NCBI RefSeq assembly: GCF_017165765.1 | Contig: NZ_JAFGZD010000018.1 | Coordinates: 1 to 64,000, forward strand | Direction of reading: 5' to 3' | DNA length: 64,000 bases | Source: Pseudomonas capsici | GTDB lineage: Bacteria > Pseudomonadota > Gammaproteobacteria > Pseudomonadales > Pseudomonadaceae | In this document: in pieces, positions 37,403 to 47,907 of the stretch | Layout of the letters: each line of letters starts with the position of its first letter | How positions within the stretch are numbered: the stretch's first letter is position 1 | Position numbers and translations under genes: made by a program | Notes under the pieces: model-generated | What the model saw: only the letters and a program-made list of their open reading frames with translations | Told to the model about the DNA's origin: nothing | The model's database searches: none

Positions 37403-38430
37403 GTGCCACTCGCAGCCCCAAGGTTTCGGATCGCGTCGCGCCAAAGGCGGCAGATCCTGCACCGCAGAAACAGAAGAAACGCCAGGACCATGATGATGAC
37501 GGTCCGGATTTCAATACTCTGCTGGCGGCCTGGCTGGAAAGCCATCGCTCCAGCCTGCTCGACAGCCTGCGTCGTCTGGGCAAGCAGCCGATCGGCAGTT
37601 TCTTTACCTGTCTGGTGATGGCGATTGCCCTGAGCCTGCCCATGGGCCTGTCATTGCTGTTGAGTAATGTCGAACGTCTGGGCGGCTCCTGGCAGCGTGC
37701 GGCGCAGATCTCGATCTACATGCACCTGAACGCCAATGCGGCCGATGGTGCCCGTTTGCGTGATGAAATCAAGACCATGCCCGGTGTTGCCGAGGCCGAG
37801 TACATCAGCAGCGAGCAGGCTCTGGGCGAGTTCCAGCAGCAGTCCGGCCTGGGTGAAGCGCTCAAGGAATTGCCACAGAACCCGTTGCCGGGTGTGGTGC
37901 TGGTCACGCCGACTGAAGTCGACAAGCCAGCCCTTGAAGCCTTGCGTGCCCGACTGGCCGAGTTGCCCAAGGTGGAGCAGGCTCAGCTCGATCTGGTCTG
38001 GGTCGAGCGTCTTGCGGCGATTCTCAAGCTGGGCGACCGTTTCGTCTTCGGCTTGACGGTCTTGCTGGTTTCCGCTTTGCTGCTGGTTATCGGTAATACC
38101 ATCCGCCTGCATATCGAGAACCGTCGTACCGAGATCGAGGTCATCAAGCTGGTGGGCGGTACAGACAGCTATGTGCGCCGACCTTTCCTTTATATGGGCG
38201 CGTTGTACGGTTTCGGGGCGGGTTTCCTGTCCTGGGGAGTACTGGCGTTTGGCCTGGACTGGTTGAATGATTCGGTCGTCGGATTGGCCGGTCTGTATGG
38301 AAGCGACTTCGCGCTGGCGGGTGTTCCTCTGGCCGACGGTCTGTCGCTCTTGCTTGGAGCGGTCCTGTTAGGGTATATCGGTGCTTGGATTGCGGTCGCC
38401 CGCCATTTGCGAGAGCTGGCGCCACGTTAA
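37399..38430 (+). CDS. ftsX: Cell division protein FtsX
   Basis: 343 residues; inner-membrane partner of FtsE. Seen: a long charged cytoplasmic N-terminus rich in Lys/Asp (QKKRQDHDDDG), TM1 near residues 67-88, a periplasmic extracellular loop with the conserved YISSEQALGEF region, then three C-terminal transmembrane segments with the DUF/FtsX core NTIRLHIENRRTEIEVIKLVGG. Length and layout match FtsX of Pseudomonas. Confidence 0.97.
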   Translation: MSATRSPKVSDRVAPKAADPAPQKQKKRQDHDDDGPDFNTLLAAWLESHRSSLLDSLRRLGKQPIGSFFTCLVMAIALSLPMGLSLLLSNVERLGGSWQRAAQISIYMHLNANAADGARLRDEIKTMPGVAEAEYISSEQALGEFQQQSGLGEALKELPQNPLPGVVLVTPTEVDKPALEALRARLAELPKVEQAQLDLVWVERLAAILKLGDRFVFGLTVLLVSALLLVIGNTIRLHIENRRTEIEVIKLVGGTDSYVRRPFLYMGALYGFGAGFLSWGVLAFGLDWLNDSVVGLAGLYGSDFALAGVPLADGLSLLLGAVLLGYIGAWIAVARHLRELAPR

Positions 38431-38543
38431 AGTGAATTTTGTTTAACCCATTGACTTTTCAGCAGAGGGAACTTGTCTAGCGGTTCCCGGTCAATCTTCG
38501 CAGTGCTGAACTGCACGAGTCATGAGTTGGAGGTTTTGTAGGT

Positions 38544-39398
<855 letters not shown>

Positions 39399-39404
39399 CA
39401 AAAA

Positions 39405-39436
39405 ACGCCCTGATGACCTCAGGGCGTTTTTGTTTG
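39405..39436 (+). terminator. Rho-independent terminator of rpoH
   Basis: ACGCCCTGA (39405-39413), loop TGACC, TCAGGGCGT (39419-39427), then TTTTTGTTTG. Strong 9-bp stem just after the rpoH stop. Confidence 0.95.
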
Positions 39437-39448
39437 TGTGAGAATGTG

Positions 39449-39645
39449 TAGGAGCGGATTTATCCGCGAACCTTTTCGCGAATGAATTGGCTCTGTCCTC
39501 GTTAAGTGTTGCAAGTCAGCCAGAGGACCGTGGGAGGCAGCTTGCTGGCGACTGGGGCCCTGTCGCCAGCAAGCTGCCTCCCACAGTTTTCCTGTGCTGT
39601 GCCAGATACACCACAACACTTAATGCAGACAAAGCCAATGAATTC
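39449..39645. repeat. Composite repeat: family B REP plus extended family A REPIN
   Basis: A family B unit at 39449-39493 (GGAGCGGATTTATCCGCGAA, then TTCGCGAATGAATTGG) leads into a left arm (CTCTGTCCTCGTTAAGTG, then TTGCAAGTCAGCCAGAGGAC), then a 23-bp perfect inverted repeat (39530-39552 against 39562-39584), then a right arm that ends in CAACACTTAATGCAGAC and AAAGCCAATGAATTC. The whole forms one roughly 150-base inverted structure. This is the most complete copy in the window and shows that families A and B are parts of one element. Confidence 0.8.
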
Positions 39646-39661
39646 TCTCCCTCCGAGGCAG

Positions 39662-40372
39662 CTACAGCTTCCGGCTATTGTTCAACTCCGCCAGATAGCC
39701 ATCCCCGCCCAACTGACGCATCTGCTGACGAATCCAGCCTGCACGGCGTGAAACATAGCTGCTGGGATGGCTGGCGCTCCATTGGCGCGGGTTGGGCAGT
39801 ACTGCGGCCAGATAGCTGGCCTGTTGCATCGACAGTGCGCTGGCGTTGATACCGAAGTGATGCTGTGCCGCGGCCTGTGCGCCGAATACGCCTTCATCCC
39901 ACTCGACGCTGTTGAGGTACACCTCAAGAATGCGCTCCTTGGACCACAGCAGTTCGATCAGCACGGTGAACCAGGCTTCCAGCGCCTTGCGCGGATAGCT
40001 GCGGCCCGACCACAGAAACAGGTTTTTCGCGACCTGCTGGCTCAGGGTGCTGGCCCCGCGAATCGAGCCTCCACGCTCGTTGTGCAGAATCGCCGCCTGA
40101 ATGGCATTGATATCAAAACCCCAGTGCTCGGCGAACTTCTGATCCTCGCCGGCGATGACCGCGATTTTCAGGTTGTCGGAAATCTTGTTCCACGGCTGCC
40201 AGGTGCGCTGCAGATCAATAGGCTCGCCATCGACCCATGATTCAATCTTGCGCTCGATCATCAGCGCCGTACCCGGTGGCGGAACCCAGCGCAGGGCAAG
40301 AACCAGAACGAAACTGCCTACTGCGAACCACAGCAGGATTTTGGCGACACGATGCAAGAGAAAACGCAGCAT
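39662..40372 (-). CDS. mtgA: Monofunctional biosynthetic peptidoglycan transglycosylase MtgA
   Basis: 236 residues, GT51 family, polymerising lipid II into glycan strands without a transpeptidase domain. Seen: N-terminal anchor helix ILLWFAVGSFVLVLALRWV, AVIAGEDQKFAEHWGFD with the catalytic Glu, and GGSIRGASTLSQQVAKNLFL, the GT51 second motif. ATG 40372 opens MLRFLLHRVAKIL; the longer upstream frame overlaps the divergent DUF423 gene. Confidence 0.97.
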   Translation of the reverse strand: MLRFLLHRVAKILLWFAVGSFVLVLALRWVPPPGTALMIERKIESWVDGEPIDLQRTWQPWNKISDNLKIAVIAGEDQKFAEHWGFDINAIQAAILHNERGGSIRGASTLSQQVAKNLFLWSGRSYPRKALEAWFTVLIELLWSKERILEVYLNSVEWDEGVFGAQAAAQHHFGINASALSMQQASYLAAVLPNPRQWSASHPSSYVSRRAGWIRQQMRQLGGDGYLAELNNSRKL

Positions 40373-40453
40373 AGAGATGGCTTGGCCGAACCCGTTGAGC
40401 GGGCCATTATACAGACCGTGCGCCATTGGACGATTTTTGACTGGAGATCCTTG

Positions 40454-40837
40454 ATGCTTCGTAGCTTCCTGATGCTTGCTGCCTTTTTCGGTTTTACCGG
40501 TGTGGCCCTCGGTGCATTCGCTGCCCACGGCCTCAAGGGTCGCCTGAGCCCCGAGTATCTGGCGATTTTTCATACCGGTGTGCTTTACCAGCTGGTGCAT
40601 GCACTGGCCTTGCTGGGCGTGGCGGTACTCGCTGCCCAGATTCCCGGTCGACTGGTCACCTGGGCCGGTTTTTCCTTTGCCATTGGCATCGTGCTGTTTT
40701 CCGGCAGCCTGTATGCGCTGACCCTCAGCGGTATCGGCAAGCTGGGGATCGTGACGCCCTTCGGTGGTCTGGCTTTTCTGATCGGCTGGCTGACTCTGGG
40801 TGTTGCGGCCTGGCGTCTGGGTGGCGTATCCCAGTGA
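40454..40837 (+). CDS. DUF423 family membrane protein
   Basis: 127 residues, four predicted transmembrane helices. Seen: MLRSFLMLAAFFGFTGVALGAFAAHGLKG, the family opening with conserved GAFGAHG-like motif, and TPFGGLAFLIGWLTLG near the C-terminus. Function unknown in the family. ATG 40454 in CTTGATG; 81 bases from the divergent mtgA start, so both promoters share that gap. Confidence 0.9.
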   Translation: MLRSFLMLAAFFGFTGVALGAFAAHGLKGRLSPEYLAIFHTGVLYQLVHALALLGVAVLAAQIPGRLVTWAGFSFAIGIVLFSGSLYALTLSGIGKLGIVTPFGGLAFLIGWLTLGVAAWRLGGVSQ

Positions 40838-40936
40838 GCGCCAGTCGCGCTTGAGACGAATGGCTCGGCTATGCCTTGGTCATACCGGCTGATCGGGCTA
40901 GAATGCTGGCCCCTAAAATGATGGCTGCTATCGCGC

Positions 40937-41137
40937 ATGCACATTCAGTTGAACGGTGAATCCTTTGAATTGCCCGATGGTGAAACCGTCGCGGCGTTGT
41001 TGGCTCGTCTGGATCTTGCCGGGCGTCGGGTGGCCGTCGAGCTGAACCTGGATATCGTGCCCCGCAGCCAGCATGAATCCACCGTCCTTCGCGAAGGCGA
41101 TCAGGTCGAAGTGGTCCATGCCATCGGCGGCGGCTAG
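40937..41137 (+). CDS. thiS: Sulfur carrier protein ThiS
   Basis: 66 residues, ubiquitin-like fold ending in the required Gly-Gly (HAIGGG), which is adenylated and thiocarboxylated to supply sulphur for the thiazole of thiamine. Seen: MHIQLNGESFELPDGETVAALL, LDLAGRRVAVELNLDIVPRS. Followed by thiG after 46 bases. No TPP riboswitch was recognised upstream. Confidence 0.96.
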   Translation: MHIQLNGESFELPDGETVAALLARLDLAGRRVAVELNLDIVPRSQHESTVLREGDQVEVVHAIGGG

Positions 41138-41183
41138 CCCCGGTACAGCAATGACCCCATTGTGCTAGTTGAGAGGATTTCCG

Positions 41184-41978
41184 ATGAGCAATGTTCGCAG
41201 CGACAAGCCATTCATACTGGCCGGTCGGACCTTTGAGTCGCGTCTGCTGGTAGGTACCGGCAAATACGCGGATATGGAACAGACCCGTCTGGCTATCGAA
41301 GCCTCGGGTGCAGAAATCGTGACGGTGGCCGTTCGGCGCACGAACCTGGGCCAGAACCCGGGCGAGCCGAACCTGCTGGACGTGCTGCCGCCGGACCGCT
41401 ACACCATTCTGCCCAACACGGCGGGTTGCTTCGATGCTGTCGAAGCGGTGCGTACCTGCCGTCTGGCCCGCGAACTGCTCGACGGGCGCAATCTGGTGAA
41501 GCTCGAAGTGCTGGCCGACCAGAAAACCCTGTTCCCCAACGTGATCGAAACCCTCAAGGCTGCCGAAGTGCTGGTCAAGGACGGTTTCGACGTGATGGTC
41601 TACACCAGCGACGATCCGATCATCGCCCGTCAACTGGCGGAGATCGGCTGTATCGCGATCATGCCGCTGGCCGGCCTGATCGGCAGCGGTCTGGGGATCT
41701 GCAACCCGTACAACCTGCAGATCATCCTGGAAGAAACCAGGGTGCCTGTGCTGGTGGATGCCGGTGTCGGTACCGCTTCCGACGCAACCATCGCCATGGA
41801 GCTGGGTTGTGAAGCCGTGCTGATGAACTCGGCCATTGCCCACGCCCAGCAGCCGGTCATGATGGCCGAGGCCATGAAGCACGCTGTAATTGCCGGTCGT
41901 CTGGCGTACCTCGCCGGGCGCATGCCAAGAAAACTCTATGCCAGCGCATCCTCGCCGCTGGATGGCCTGATCAAGTAA
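41184..41978 (+). CDS. thiG: Thiazole synthase ThiG
   Basis: 264 residues, TIM barrel that condenses 1-deoxyxylulose-5-phosphate, dehydroglycine and ThiS thiocarboxylate. Seen: [48 protein letters not shown] with the Schiff-base Lys, and the phosphate-binding [12 protein letters not shown] and [14 protein letters not shown] 41184 behind GAGAGGATTTCCG. Confidence 0.98.
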   Translation: MSNVRSDKPFILAGRTFESRLLVGTGKYADMEQTRLAIEASGAEIVTVAVRRTNLGQNPGEPNLLDVLPPDRYTILPNTAGCFDAVEAVRTCRLARELLDGRNLVKLEVLADQKTLFPNVIETLKAAEVLVKDGFDVMVYTSDDPIIARQLAEIGCIAIMPLAGLIGSGLGICNPYNLQIILEETRVPVLVDAGVGTASDATIAMELGCEAVLMNSAIAHAQQPVMMAEAMKHAVIAGRLAYLAGRMPRKLYASASSPLDGLIK

Positions 41979-41988
41979 GAGCCCGTTG

Positions 41989-42723
41989 ATGACTGATTCG
42001 CACGTTCCACACCCAGAGTCGCCTGCTACCGAAGAAGGCGAAGAGCGCCATCACCGCCGCATCAAGAGCTTTGTGATGCGCGCCGGTCGCATGACCGAAG
42101 GCCAGCAGCGCGGCCTGGATCAGGGGTTGCCGAAGTTCGGCTTGCAGTTGACTGACGCGCCGGTCGATTTCGATCAGGTATTCGGTCGCTCGGCACCGCG
42201 CACTCTGGAAATCGGCTTCGGCATGGGTCACTCGCTGCTGGAAATGGCGGCGGCTGCACCGGAGCACGACTTCATCGGTGTCGAAGTGCATTCGCCGGGT
42301 GTGGGTGCGTTGCTCAATGGCGCGCTGACTCAAGGCCTGACCAACGTGCGCGTCTACGACTGCGATGCCATCGAAGTCCTGAACCGCTGCATCGCCGACA
42401 ACAGCCTCGACCGCCTGATGCTGTTCTTCCCCGATCCATGGCACAAGAGCCGTCATCACAAGCGCCGCATCGTGCAGCCTGAGTTCGCGGCTTTGGTGCG
42501 CAGCAAGCTCAAGGTCGGCGGTGTGTTTCACATGGCCACCGACTGGGGCCCTTACGCCGAATACATGCTGGAAGTGATGAGCGCAGCACCTGGCTATCGC
42601 AATCAGGCAGAAGACGGCCAGTATGTTCCCCGTCCTGCCGAGCGCCCGATCACCAAGTTCGAGCGCCGTGGCGAGCGGTTGGGGCATGGCGTCTGGGACC
42701 TGAAGTTCGAGAAGCTGGCTTAA
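41989..42723 (+). CDS. trmB: tRNA (guanine46-N7)-methyltransferase TrmB
   Basis: 244 residues. Seen: SAM motif [31 protein letters not shown], and the TrmB signature [21 protein letters not shown]-terminal [20 protein letters not shown]. Start ATG 41989 ([11 protein letters not shown]), 10 bases after the thiG stop, suggesting cotranscription. Confidence 0.97.
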   Translation: MTDSHVPHPESPATEEGEERHHRRIKSFVMRAGRMTEGQQRGLDQGLPKFGLQLTDAPVDFDQVFGRSAPRTLEIGFGMGHSLLEMAAAAPEHDFIGVEVHSPGVGALLNGALTQGLTNVRVYDCDAIEVLNRCIADNSLDRLMLFFPDPWHKSRHHKRRIVQPEFAALVRSKLKVGGVFHMATDWGPYAEYMLEVMSAAPGYRNQAEDGQYVPRPAERPITKFERRGERLGHGVWDLKFEKLA

Positions 42724-42730
42724 GCCTGTT

Positions 42731-42782
42731 CGCGAATGAATTCGCTCCCACAGACGTCATGGGAGCGGATTTATCCGCGAAA
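42731..42782. repeat. REPIN-type inverted repeat (family B)
   Basis: CGCGAATGAATTCGCTCCCA at 42731-42750 and TGGGAGCGGATTTATCCGCG at 42760-42779 are near-perfect complements around a short loop. Sits between the convergent trmB and DUF3392 genes and may serve as a terminator for both. Confidence 0.8.
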
Positions 42783-42783
42783 G

Positions 42784-43107
42784 CTATTTTCGGTCTGCAA
42801 TAACGCCAATCAACACCAGCACCACCAGCAGAACCGGAGCCAGGCTGTAATTGTTGAACTGGCTCAGGCCGCGCACCACCCAGGGCGTGGCATAGATCAG
42901 TGCCAGGCCGCTGCCGATGGTGCACAGCAGCGCCAGAAGCGGGATGCGCAAGGCACCTGTCATGCTGCTGATGCGCTGTTCGATCCACACCTTGAAGTCC
43001 GAGCCGAACAGCACCAGCAGACAGCCCACCAGCGCCAGTGCAATGTCCGAAAGATTGCTGCGACTCCAGCGCGAGACGGTGGCGAGCAGATCGAGTATGA
43101 GATCCAT
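42784..43107 (-). CDS. DUF3392 family membrane protein
   Basis: 107 residues with about three transmembrane segments (IALALVGCLLVLFG; IPLLALLCTIGSGLALIYA; APVLLVVLVLIGVIADR). Fits the short integral proteins grouped as DUF3392 in gammaproteobacteria; no function known. 9 bases downstream of hemW, last gene of the metX-hemW set. Confidence 0.8.
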   Translation of the reverse strand: MDLILDLLATVSRWSRSNLSDIALALVGCLLVLFGSDFKVWIEQRISSMTGALRIPLLALLCTIGSGLALIYATPWVVRGLSQFNNYSLAPVLLVVLVLIGVIADRK

Positions 43108-43116
43108 GCAGGGTCC

Positions 43117-44331
43117 TTAGATCAGAAAGTATTGCAGCAAGTCATTGAGAAAAAGCTGGCCTTGCGGGGTGGCAACCAGACGTGTCGGGTCGGCCTGCAG
43201 CAGACCGCGTCGTTCGGCTTGCTGGCGGGCGCTGGCCAGTGAATCGACGCTTAGACCTGTTCTTTCGCGAAATAATGCAGCGTCCACGCCATTTGTGAGA
43301 CGCAGTGCATTCATGAGGAATTCGAAAGGCAATTCCTCGACACTCAGCAGCTTTGAACCGGCCTGGAACGGCTTTTCCAGATTGAGGTAATCCTTGGGCA
43401 GACGCGTCTTCCAGGTGCGGACAATCCGACCGCCCGGCTGGCTGAGCTTGCCATGGGCTCCCGCACCGATACCGATGAAGTCGCCGAAGCTCCAGTAATT
43501 GAGGTTATGCCGCGCGGCCTTGCTTGGCTGGGCGTAGGCCGAGACTTCGTATTGCGCATAACCGCTGTCTGCCAGCAGTTGCTGGCCGGTTTCCTGAATA
43601 TCCCAGAGGATGTCGTCTTCGGGCAGGACCGGTGGCTGGTTCCAGAATACGGTGTTGGGCTCCAGCGTCAGCTGATACCAGGACAGGTGTGTCGGTGCCA
43701 GAGCAATGGCCTGGCGCAGGTCGTTCAGGGCTTCGTCCTGGGACTGATCCGGCAGGCCGTGCATCAGATCAAGGTTGAAGTTGTCGAAACCGGCCATGCG
43801 CGCCATGTCGGCGGCGCGAATCGCTTCGTCACCGTTGTGAATCCGTCCCAGCGCCTTGAGTTTGGCTTCCTGAAAACTCTGGATACCGATGGACAGCCGG
43901 TTGATGCCCAGCCCGCGATAGGCGCTGAACTTGACCTGCTCGAACGTACCGGGGTTGGCTTCCAGGGTGATTTCGATGTCGCTGGCAAAGCGGATGCGCT
44001 GTTCTACACCGGCCAGCAGACGGCCAAGGGCTTCGGCGCTGAACAGGCTGGGTGTGCCGCCGCCAAAGAAGATCGAGCGCAATTCCCGGCCATGGACGTG
44101 CGGCAGGTCCTGATCCAGGTCCGCCAGCAGCGCATCGACGTACTCCTGCTCCGGCAGCACGGGGCTTGCGGTGTGGGAGTTGAAGTCGCAGTACGGGCAT
44201 TTGCGCACGCACCACGGGATATGGATATACAGCGACAGCGGTGGCAGTTGCGCCAGGGCAGCCCTTGGGCTTTCCGAGGAGAAACCTGTCTCACCCGGAA
44301 ACAGCGGCTGCGCAGGTGGATCGTGGATCAT
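43117..44331 (-). CDS. hemW: Radical SAM heme chaperone HemW
   Basis: 404 residues. Seen: [20 protein letters not shown] with the CxxxCxxC cluster (Cys41, 45, 48), [16 protein letters not shown], and a C-terminal HemN-like domain. The family was long misnamed oxygen-independent coproporphyrinogen oxidase; it binds heme and passes it to respiratory enzymes. The start overlaps the rdgB stop in ATGA. Confidence 0.95.
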   Translation of the reverse strand: MIHDPPAQPLFPGETGFSSESPRAALAQLPPLSLYIHIPWCVRKCPYCDFNSHTASPVLPEQEYVDALLADLDQDLPHVHGRELRSIFFGGGTPSLFSAEALGRLLAGVEQRIRFASDIEITLEANPGTFEQVKFSAYRGLGINRLSIGIQSFQEAKLKALGRIHNGDEAIRAADMARMAGFDNFNLDLMHGLPDQSQDEALNDLRQAIALAPTHLSWYQLTLEPNTVFWNQPPVLPEDDILWDIQETGQQLLADSGYAQYEVSAYAQPSKAARHNLNYWSFGDFIGIGAGAHGKLSQPGGRIVRTWKTRLPKDYLNLEKPFQAGSKLLSVEELPFEFLMNALRLTNGVDAALFRERTGLSVDSLASARQQAERRGLLQADPTRLVATPQGQLFLNDLLQYFLI

Positions 44332-44924
44332 TGCAGGCCCAGGCGTTGACGCAGTATGGCCATGGCGCGAGCGCGATGGCTGAGCTGGTTTTTCTCGGTC
44401 GGGCTCAGCTCGGCACTGGAGCAGTTGCGCTCAGGCACCCAGAACAGAGGGTCGTAACCGAAACCATGTTCGCCGCTGGCCGCATGCAGGATGCGCCCGT
44501 GCCACAGGCCTTCGCAAAGGATCGGCAAGGGATCGTCGGCATGGCGAACCAGCGCCAGCACGCAGACGAACTGAGCGCCGCGCTGCTCGTCGGGCACGTC
44601 TTTCAGGACGTCCAGCAGCTTGGCGTTATTGGCCGCGTCACCCTTGCCGTCGGCGTAGCGGGCCGAATAGATGCCCGGTGCTCCGCCGAGAAAGTCCACC
44701 GCCAGCCCCGAGTCGTCGGCCAGTGCGGGCAGGCCGGAAAGGCGCGAAGCATTGCGCGCCTTGAGAATGGCATTCTCGACGAAGGACAGGCCGGTTTCTT
44801 CCGGCTCGACATGGCTGAACTCGCCCACGGAGCGCAATTGCACGCTGTCGCCCAGCATGGCCTGGAGTTCTTTGAGTTTGCCGCCGTTGTGGCTGGCCAA
44901 TACAAGTTGCGTGAGGTTCATCAT
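44328..44924 (-). CDS. rdgB: dITP/XTP pyrophosphatase RdgB
   Basis: 198 residues; removes deaminated purine nucleotides from the pool. Seen: [14 protein letters not shown] at the start, [25 protein letters not shown] with the acidic site, and [12 protein letters not shown], all diagnostic. Start ATGATG at 44924 overlaps the DUF4426 stop; the second ATG (44921) is equally possible. 4-base overlap with hemW. Confidence 0.97.
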   Translation of the reverse strand: MMNLTQLVLASHNGGKLKELQAMLGDSVQLRSVGEFSHVEPEETGLSFVENAILKARNASRLSGLPALADDSGLAVDFLGGAPGIYSARYADGKGDAANNAKLLDVLKDVPDEQRGAQFVCVLALVRHADDPLPILCEGLWHGRILHAASGEHGFGYDPLFWVPERNCSSAELSPTEKNQLSHRARAMAILRQRLGLQ

Positions 44925-45355
44925 TGGCCCGGGAAAAGTTCCTGGTTGAAACTGAAGCGATGGGTATCGCTGCCAGTCTTGACGTGAATGTCGAAGGTCC
45001 GGTTTTCCTGCTGTGGCACAGGGTATTGCGCGATGTAGTAGACCGCGCCGGGTTCGGTGATCTGCTTGAAGCTCAAGGGGATCGAGGCGCTGGTCAGGTC
45101 TTTGACCGTGCCGCTGACCTGCGCCGCCTGTGGCTTGCCATCCTTGATCACGGAAATATTGATCACACCCTGGTTCTTGCTGCGGATCAACTCGACGCCT
45201 TTGGCGGTTTCCGGCTGCAGGAAGGTCGAGTTGAAGGTGGAGTAGTGAACGGTTATGTCACCGAACCTTTCCTGTCGCTCGCCCTTGATGGCATCGGCTG
45301 CCATTGCGGGCAGGCCCAGACAGGCAGTCAGCAGGAAAATGGCCAGGCGACTCAT
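44921..45355 (-). CDS. DUF4426 family periplasmic protein
   Basis: 144 residues with a signal peptide ([20 protein letters not shown], then [12 protein letters not shown]). The rest is beta-rich: [50 protein letters not shown]. Conserved between metW and rdgB in Pseudomonas; function unknown. ATG 45355 behind GGAGGAGAACGA. Confidence 0.88.
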   Translation of the reverse strand: MSRLAIFLLTACLGLPAMAADAIKGERQERFGDITVHYSTFNSTFLQPETAKGVELIRSKNQGVINISVIKDGKPQAAQVSGTVKDLTSASIPLSFKQITEPGAVYYIAQYPVPQQENRTFDIHVKTGSDTHRFSFNQELFPGQ

Positions 45356-45381
45356 GTTCGTTCTCCTCCACAAGCTGTGAA

Positions 45382-46002
45382 TCAGACAGCGACCTGATGT
45401 TCCGGCAGGCCGGGGCTGCTGACCCGGTAAATGCCGATTTCACCCAACAGATTAGGCCATAGCTTGCTGGCCCACCCATGGCGGTGCTGTTGATCGACGG
45501 CAAGCCTGTCGATCACTCGTGCCTCGCGCTCGCGGCACAGCTCTTCAAAGTCTTCAAAGGTGCAGAAGTGAATGTTCGGCGTGTTGTACCAGGTGTACGG
45601 CAGGAACTCGGACACCGGCATGCGGCCCTTGCTCGCCAGATACCAGCGGCAGCGCCAGTGGCCGAAGTTCGGGAAGGTGATGATGCACTGACGGCCGACA
45701 CGCAGCATCTCGTCGAGGATGCGGTCCGGGTAGTGTACGGCTTGCAGCGCCTGGGTCATGACCACGATATCGAAGCTGTTGCTGGCAAAGTTGCCCAGGC
45801 CCTTGTCCAGGTCCTGCTCGATCACGTTGATGCCCTTGGCCACGCACTCGGCGATGTTGTCCGGGTCGTTTTCCAGGCCGTAGCCGGTGACTTGCTTGTT
45901 GTCGCGCAGCCAGGTCAGCAATTCGCCGTCGCCACAACCCAGGTCGAGCACGCGACTGCCGGCGGGGATCCATTCCTGGATGATCTCAAGATCGGCTCTC
46001 AT
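45382..46002 (-). CDS. metW: Methionine biosynthesis protein MetW
   Basis: 206 residues, SAM-dependent methyltransferase fold: VLDLGCGDGELLTWLRDN, FDIVVMTQALQAV, and ITFPNFGHWRCRWYL typical of MetW. It works with MetX; in some bacteria MetX needs MetW for activity. It starts 7 bases after the metX stop. Confidence 0.95.
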   Translation of the reverse strand: MRADLEIIQEWIPAGSRVLDLGCGDGELLTWLRDNKQVTGYGLENDPDNIAECVAKGINVIEQDLDKGLGNFASNSFDIVVMTQALQAVHYPDRILDEMLRVGRQCIITFPNFGHWRCRWYLASKGRMPVSEFLPYTWYNTPNIHFCTFEDFEELCREREARVIDRLAVDQQHRHGWASKLWPNLLGEIGIYRVSSPGLPEHQVAV

Positions 46003-46009
46003 GGCGTCC

Positions 46010-47149
46010 TCACAACGAAATCCGGTTCATGTAGTTACCGAAAGCCTGCAGGTAGCGCGGGATCGGGATCAGGAAGGCGTCGTGCCCTTGAGGCGCGTCG
46101 ATTTCCAGGTAGCAGACGTCCTTGCGGGCCGCCATCAAGGCGTCCACCAGCTCACGGGAGCGGGCAGGCGAGAAGCGCCAGTCGGTGGTGAAGGACATCA
46201 CGCAGAACTTCGCCTTGGCACTGGCGAAGGTCTGCGCCAGATTGTCATTGAAGTTCGCGGCCGGGTCGAAGTAGTCCAGCGCCTTGGTCATCAACAGGTA
46301 AGTGTTGGCATCGAAGCGCCCGGAAAACTCTTCGCCCTGATAGCGCAGATAGCTTTCGACCTGAAACTCCACGCTGTGGAAGTCGTAGTTGAGCTTCTCG
46401 CTCTTGAGGCCACGGCCGAATTTCTCGCCCATGGAGTCATCGGACAGGTAAGTGATGTGCCCGACCATGCGCGCCAGCATCAGGCCGCGCTTGGGAATTA
46501 CGCCGACTTCCTGGAAGGAGCCGCCATGGAATTCCGGGTCGGTGAGAATCGCCTGGCGAGCCACCTCGTTGAATGCGATGTTCTGTGCCGACAGCTTGGG
46601 TGCCGAGGCGATAGCCAGGCAGTGGCGCACGCGATCCGGGTAGCTGATGGTCCATTGCAGCGCTTGCATGCCGCCCAGACTGCCGCCGACAATCGCTGCC
46701 CACTGCTCGATACCCAGCCGATCCGCCAGACGTGCCTGACTGTTGACCCAGTCTTCCACGGTCACGACCGGGAAGTTGGCACCGAAAGGCTTGCCGGTCT
46801 CCGGGTCGATGCTGCTGGGGCCTGTCGAGCCGTTGCAGCCGCCGAGGTTGTTCAGGCTGACCACGAAGAACTTGTTGGTATCGATAGGCTTGCCGGGACC
46901 GATGCAACTGTCCCACCAGCCCGGCTTGCGATCTTCGGGGCTGTGGTAACCCGCAGCGTGATGGTGCCCGGACAGCGCGTGACAGATCAGTACGGCGTTG
47001 CTGCGCGCAGCGTTGAGCTGGCCGTAGGTTTCGTAAACAAGGTCATAGGCTGGCAACGAACGACCGCAGGCCAGTGCCAGGGGTTCGCTGAAATGTGCCA
47101 GTTGCGGTGTGACCAGACCGACAGAATCGTGGGGAAAGACTGTGGGCAT
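46010..47149 (-). CDS. metX: Homoserine O-acyltransferase MetX (probably succinyl-dependent)
   Basis: 379 residues; first committed step of methionine synthesis. Alpha/beta hydrolase: nucleophile [46 protein letters not shown], and the terminal His in [11 protein letters not shown]. Pseudomonas MetX enzymes mostly use succinyl-CoA (MetXS), but the acyl specificity is inferred, not read. Adjacent to metW, its usual partner. Confidence 0.95.
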   Translation of the reverse strand: MPTVFPHDSVGLVTPQLAHFSEPLALACGRSLPAYDLVYETYGQLNAARSNAVLICHALSGHHHAAGYHSPEDRKPGWWDSCIGPGKPIDTNKFFVVSLNNLGGCNGSTGPSSIDPETGKPFGANFPVVTVEDWVNSQARLADRLGIEQWAAIVGGSLGGMQALQWTISYPDRVRHCLAIASAPKLSAQNIAFNEVARQAILTDPEFHGGSFQEVGVIPKRGLMLARMVGHITYLSDDSMGEKFGRGLKSEKLNYDFHSVEFQVESYLRYQGEEFSGRFDANTYLLMTKALDYFDPAANFNDNLAQTFASAKAKFCVMSFTTDWRFSPARSRELVDALMAARKDVCYLEIDAPQGHDAFLIPIPRYLQAFGNYMNRISL

Positions 47150-47230
47150 CGACCCTGCTCTCGCGTGAATGAGGCGTAAGTCTAAAGATCGCGGGGGGTA
47201 GCGGCAACAGAGGAAATAAAGCGGCAGGTT

Positions 47231-47287
47231 TTTTCGCGAATCAATTCACCCCCACTCCGACGGTACAGAAGGAGTGGGAGCGAACAA
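47231..47287. repeat. REP-like inverted repeat upstream of metX
   Basis: TTCGCGAATCAATTCACC, then CCCACTCC and GGAGTGGGAGCG, is a divergent family B copy with an 8-bp GGAGTGGG stem. It lies just downstream of the yggT stop on the minus strand and may end that transcript. Confidence 0.55.
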
Positions 47288-47290
47288 CCA

Positions 47291-47881
47291 TCAGATCAGC
47301 ATGCGCAGAACCTGCGGCATCATGCTCATGGCGGCCAGGTTATTGATGACCAGCATGTCCAGCAGCTTGAGCACCAGGAAGGCGAAGATCGGCGACAGGT
47401 CCAGACCGCCCAGGTTGGGCAGAAATCTGCGGAACGGTGCCAGCGCAGGTTCGCAGATCTGGTTGACCAGCTCTGCACCCGGGTTGTGGCTGCCCGGTGC
47501 GACCCAGGACAGGATCACGCTGATGATCAGAGCAAAGAAGAATATCTTCAGGAACAGCGCCGTCACGCCAATGATCGCCCAGATCAGCAGGTGCAGCGGG
47601 TCACCTGTGGTGCCGAAGGTCAGCAGCAGGGTCAGGGCCATGAGGATCATTTGCACGAGGATCGCCAGCACCAGCGAAGACATGTCCAGGCCGAACACGC
47701 TCGGGATGATCCGGCGCAGAGGCTTGAGCAAGGGTTGTGTGGCCTTGACGGTGAACTGGCTCAGCGGGTTGTAGAAGTTCGCCCGCACCAGTTGCAGCAC
47801 GAAGCGCAAGAGGATGATCAGCAGGTAAAGACTGCCAATGGTTTGCAGGACAAAAATTGCAGCGGTGTTCAATCCAATCAT
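47291..47881 (-). CDS. YggT family membrane protein
   Basis: 196 residues with two YGGT repeats, each a pair of transmembrane helices (LYLLIILLRFVLQLVRANFYNP and FFFALIISVILSWVAPGSHNP). The family has been linked to osmotic tolerance and envelope processes but is poorly defined. Downstream of proC by 26 bases, the common proC-yggT arrangement. Confidence 0.92.
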   Translation of the reverse strand: MIGLNTAAIFVLQTIGSLYLLIILLRFVLQLVRANFYNPLSQFTVKATQPLLKPLRRIIPSVFGLDMSSLVLAILVQMILMALTLLLTFGTTGDPLHLLIWAIIGVTALFLKIFFFALIISVILSWVAPGSHNPGAELVNQICEPALAPFRRFLPNLGGLDLSPIFAFLVLKLLDMLVINNLAAMSMMPQVLRMLI

Positions 47882-47907
47882 CGATCTGCTCCGGAAAGCC
47901 TGGAAAA

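Noticed and set aside
39405-39660. Clustered palindromes after rpoH as a CRISPR-like array
   Set aside because: There are no equal-length repeats with regular spacers; the structure is a terminator plus REP elements.
40838-40936. Possible TPP riboswitch before thiS
   Set aside because: The CTGAGA core and paired helices of the thi-box could not be found in the 99-base gap.
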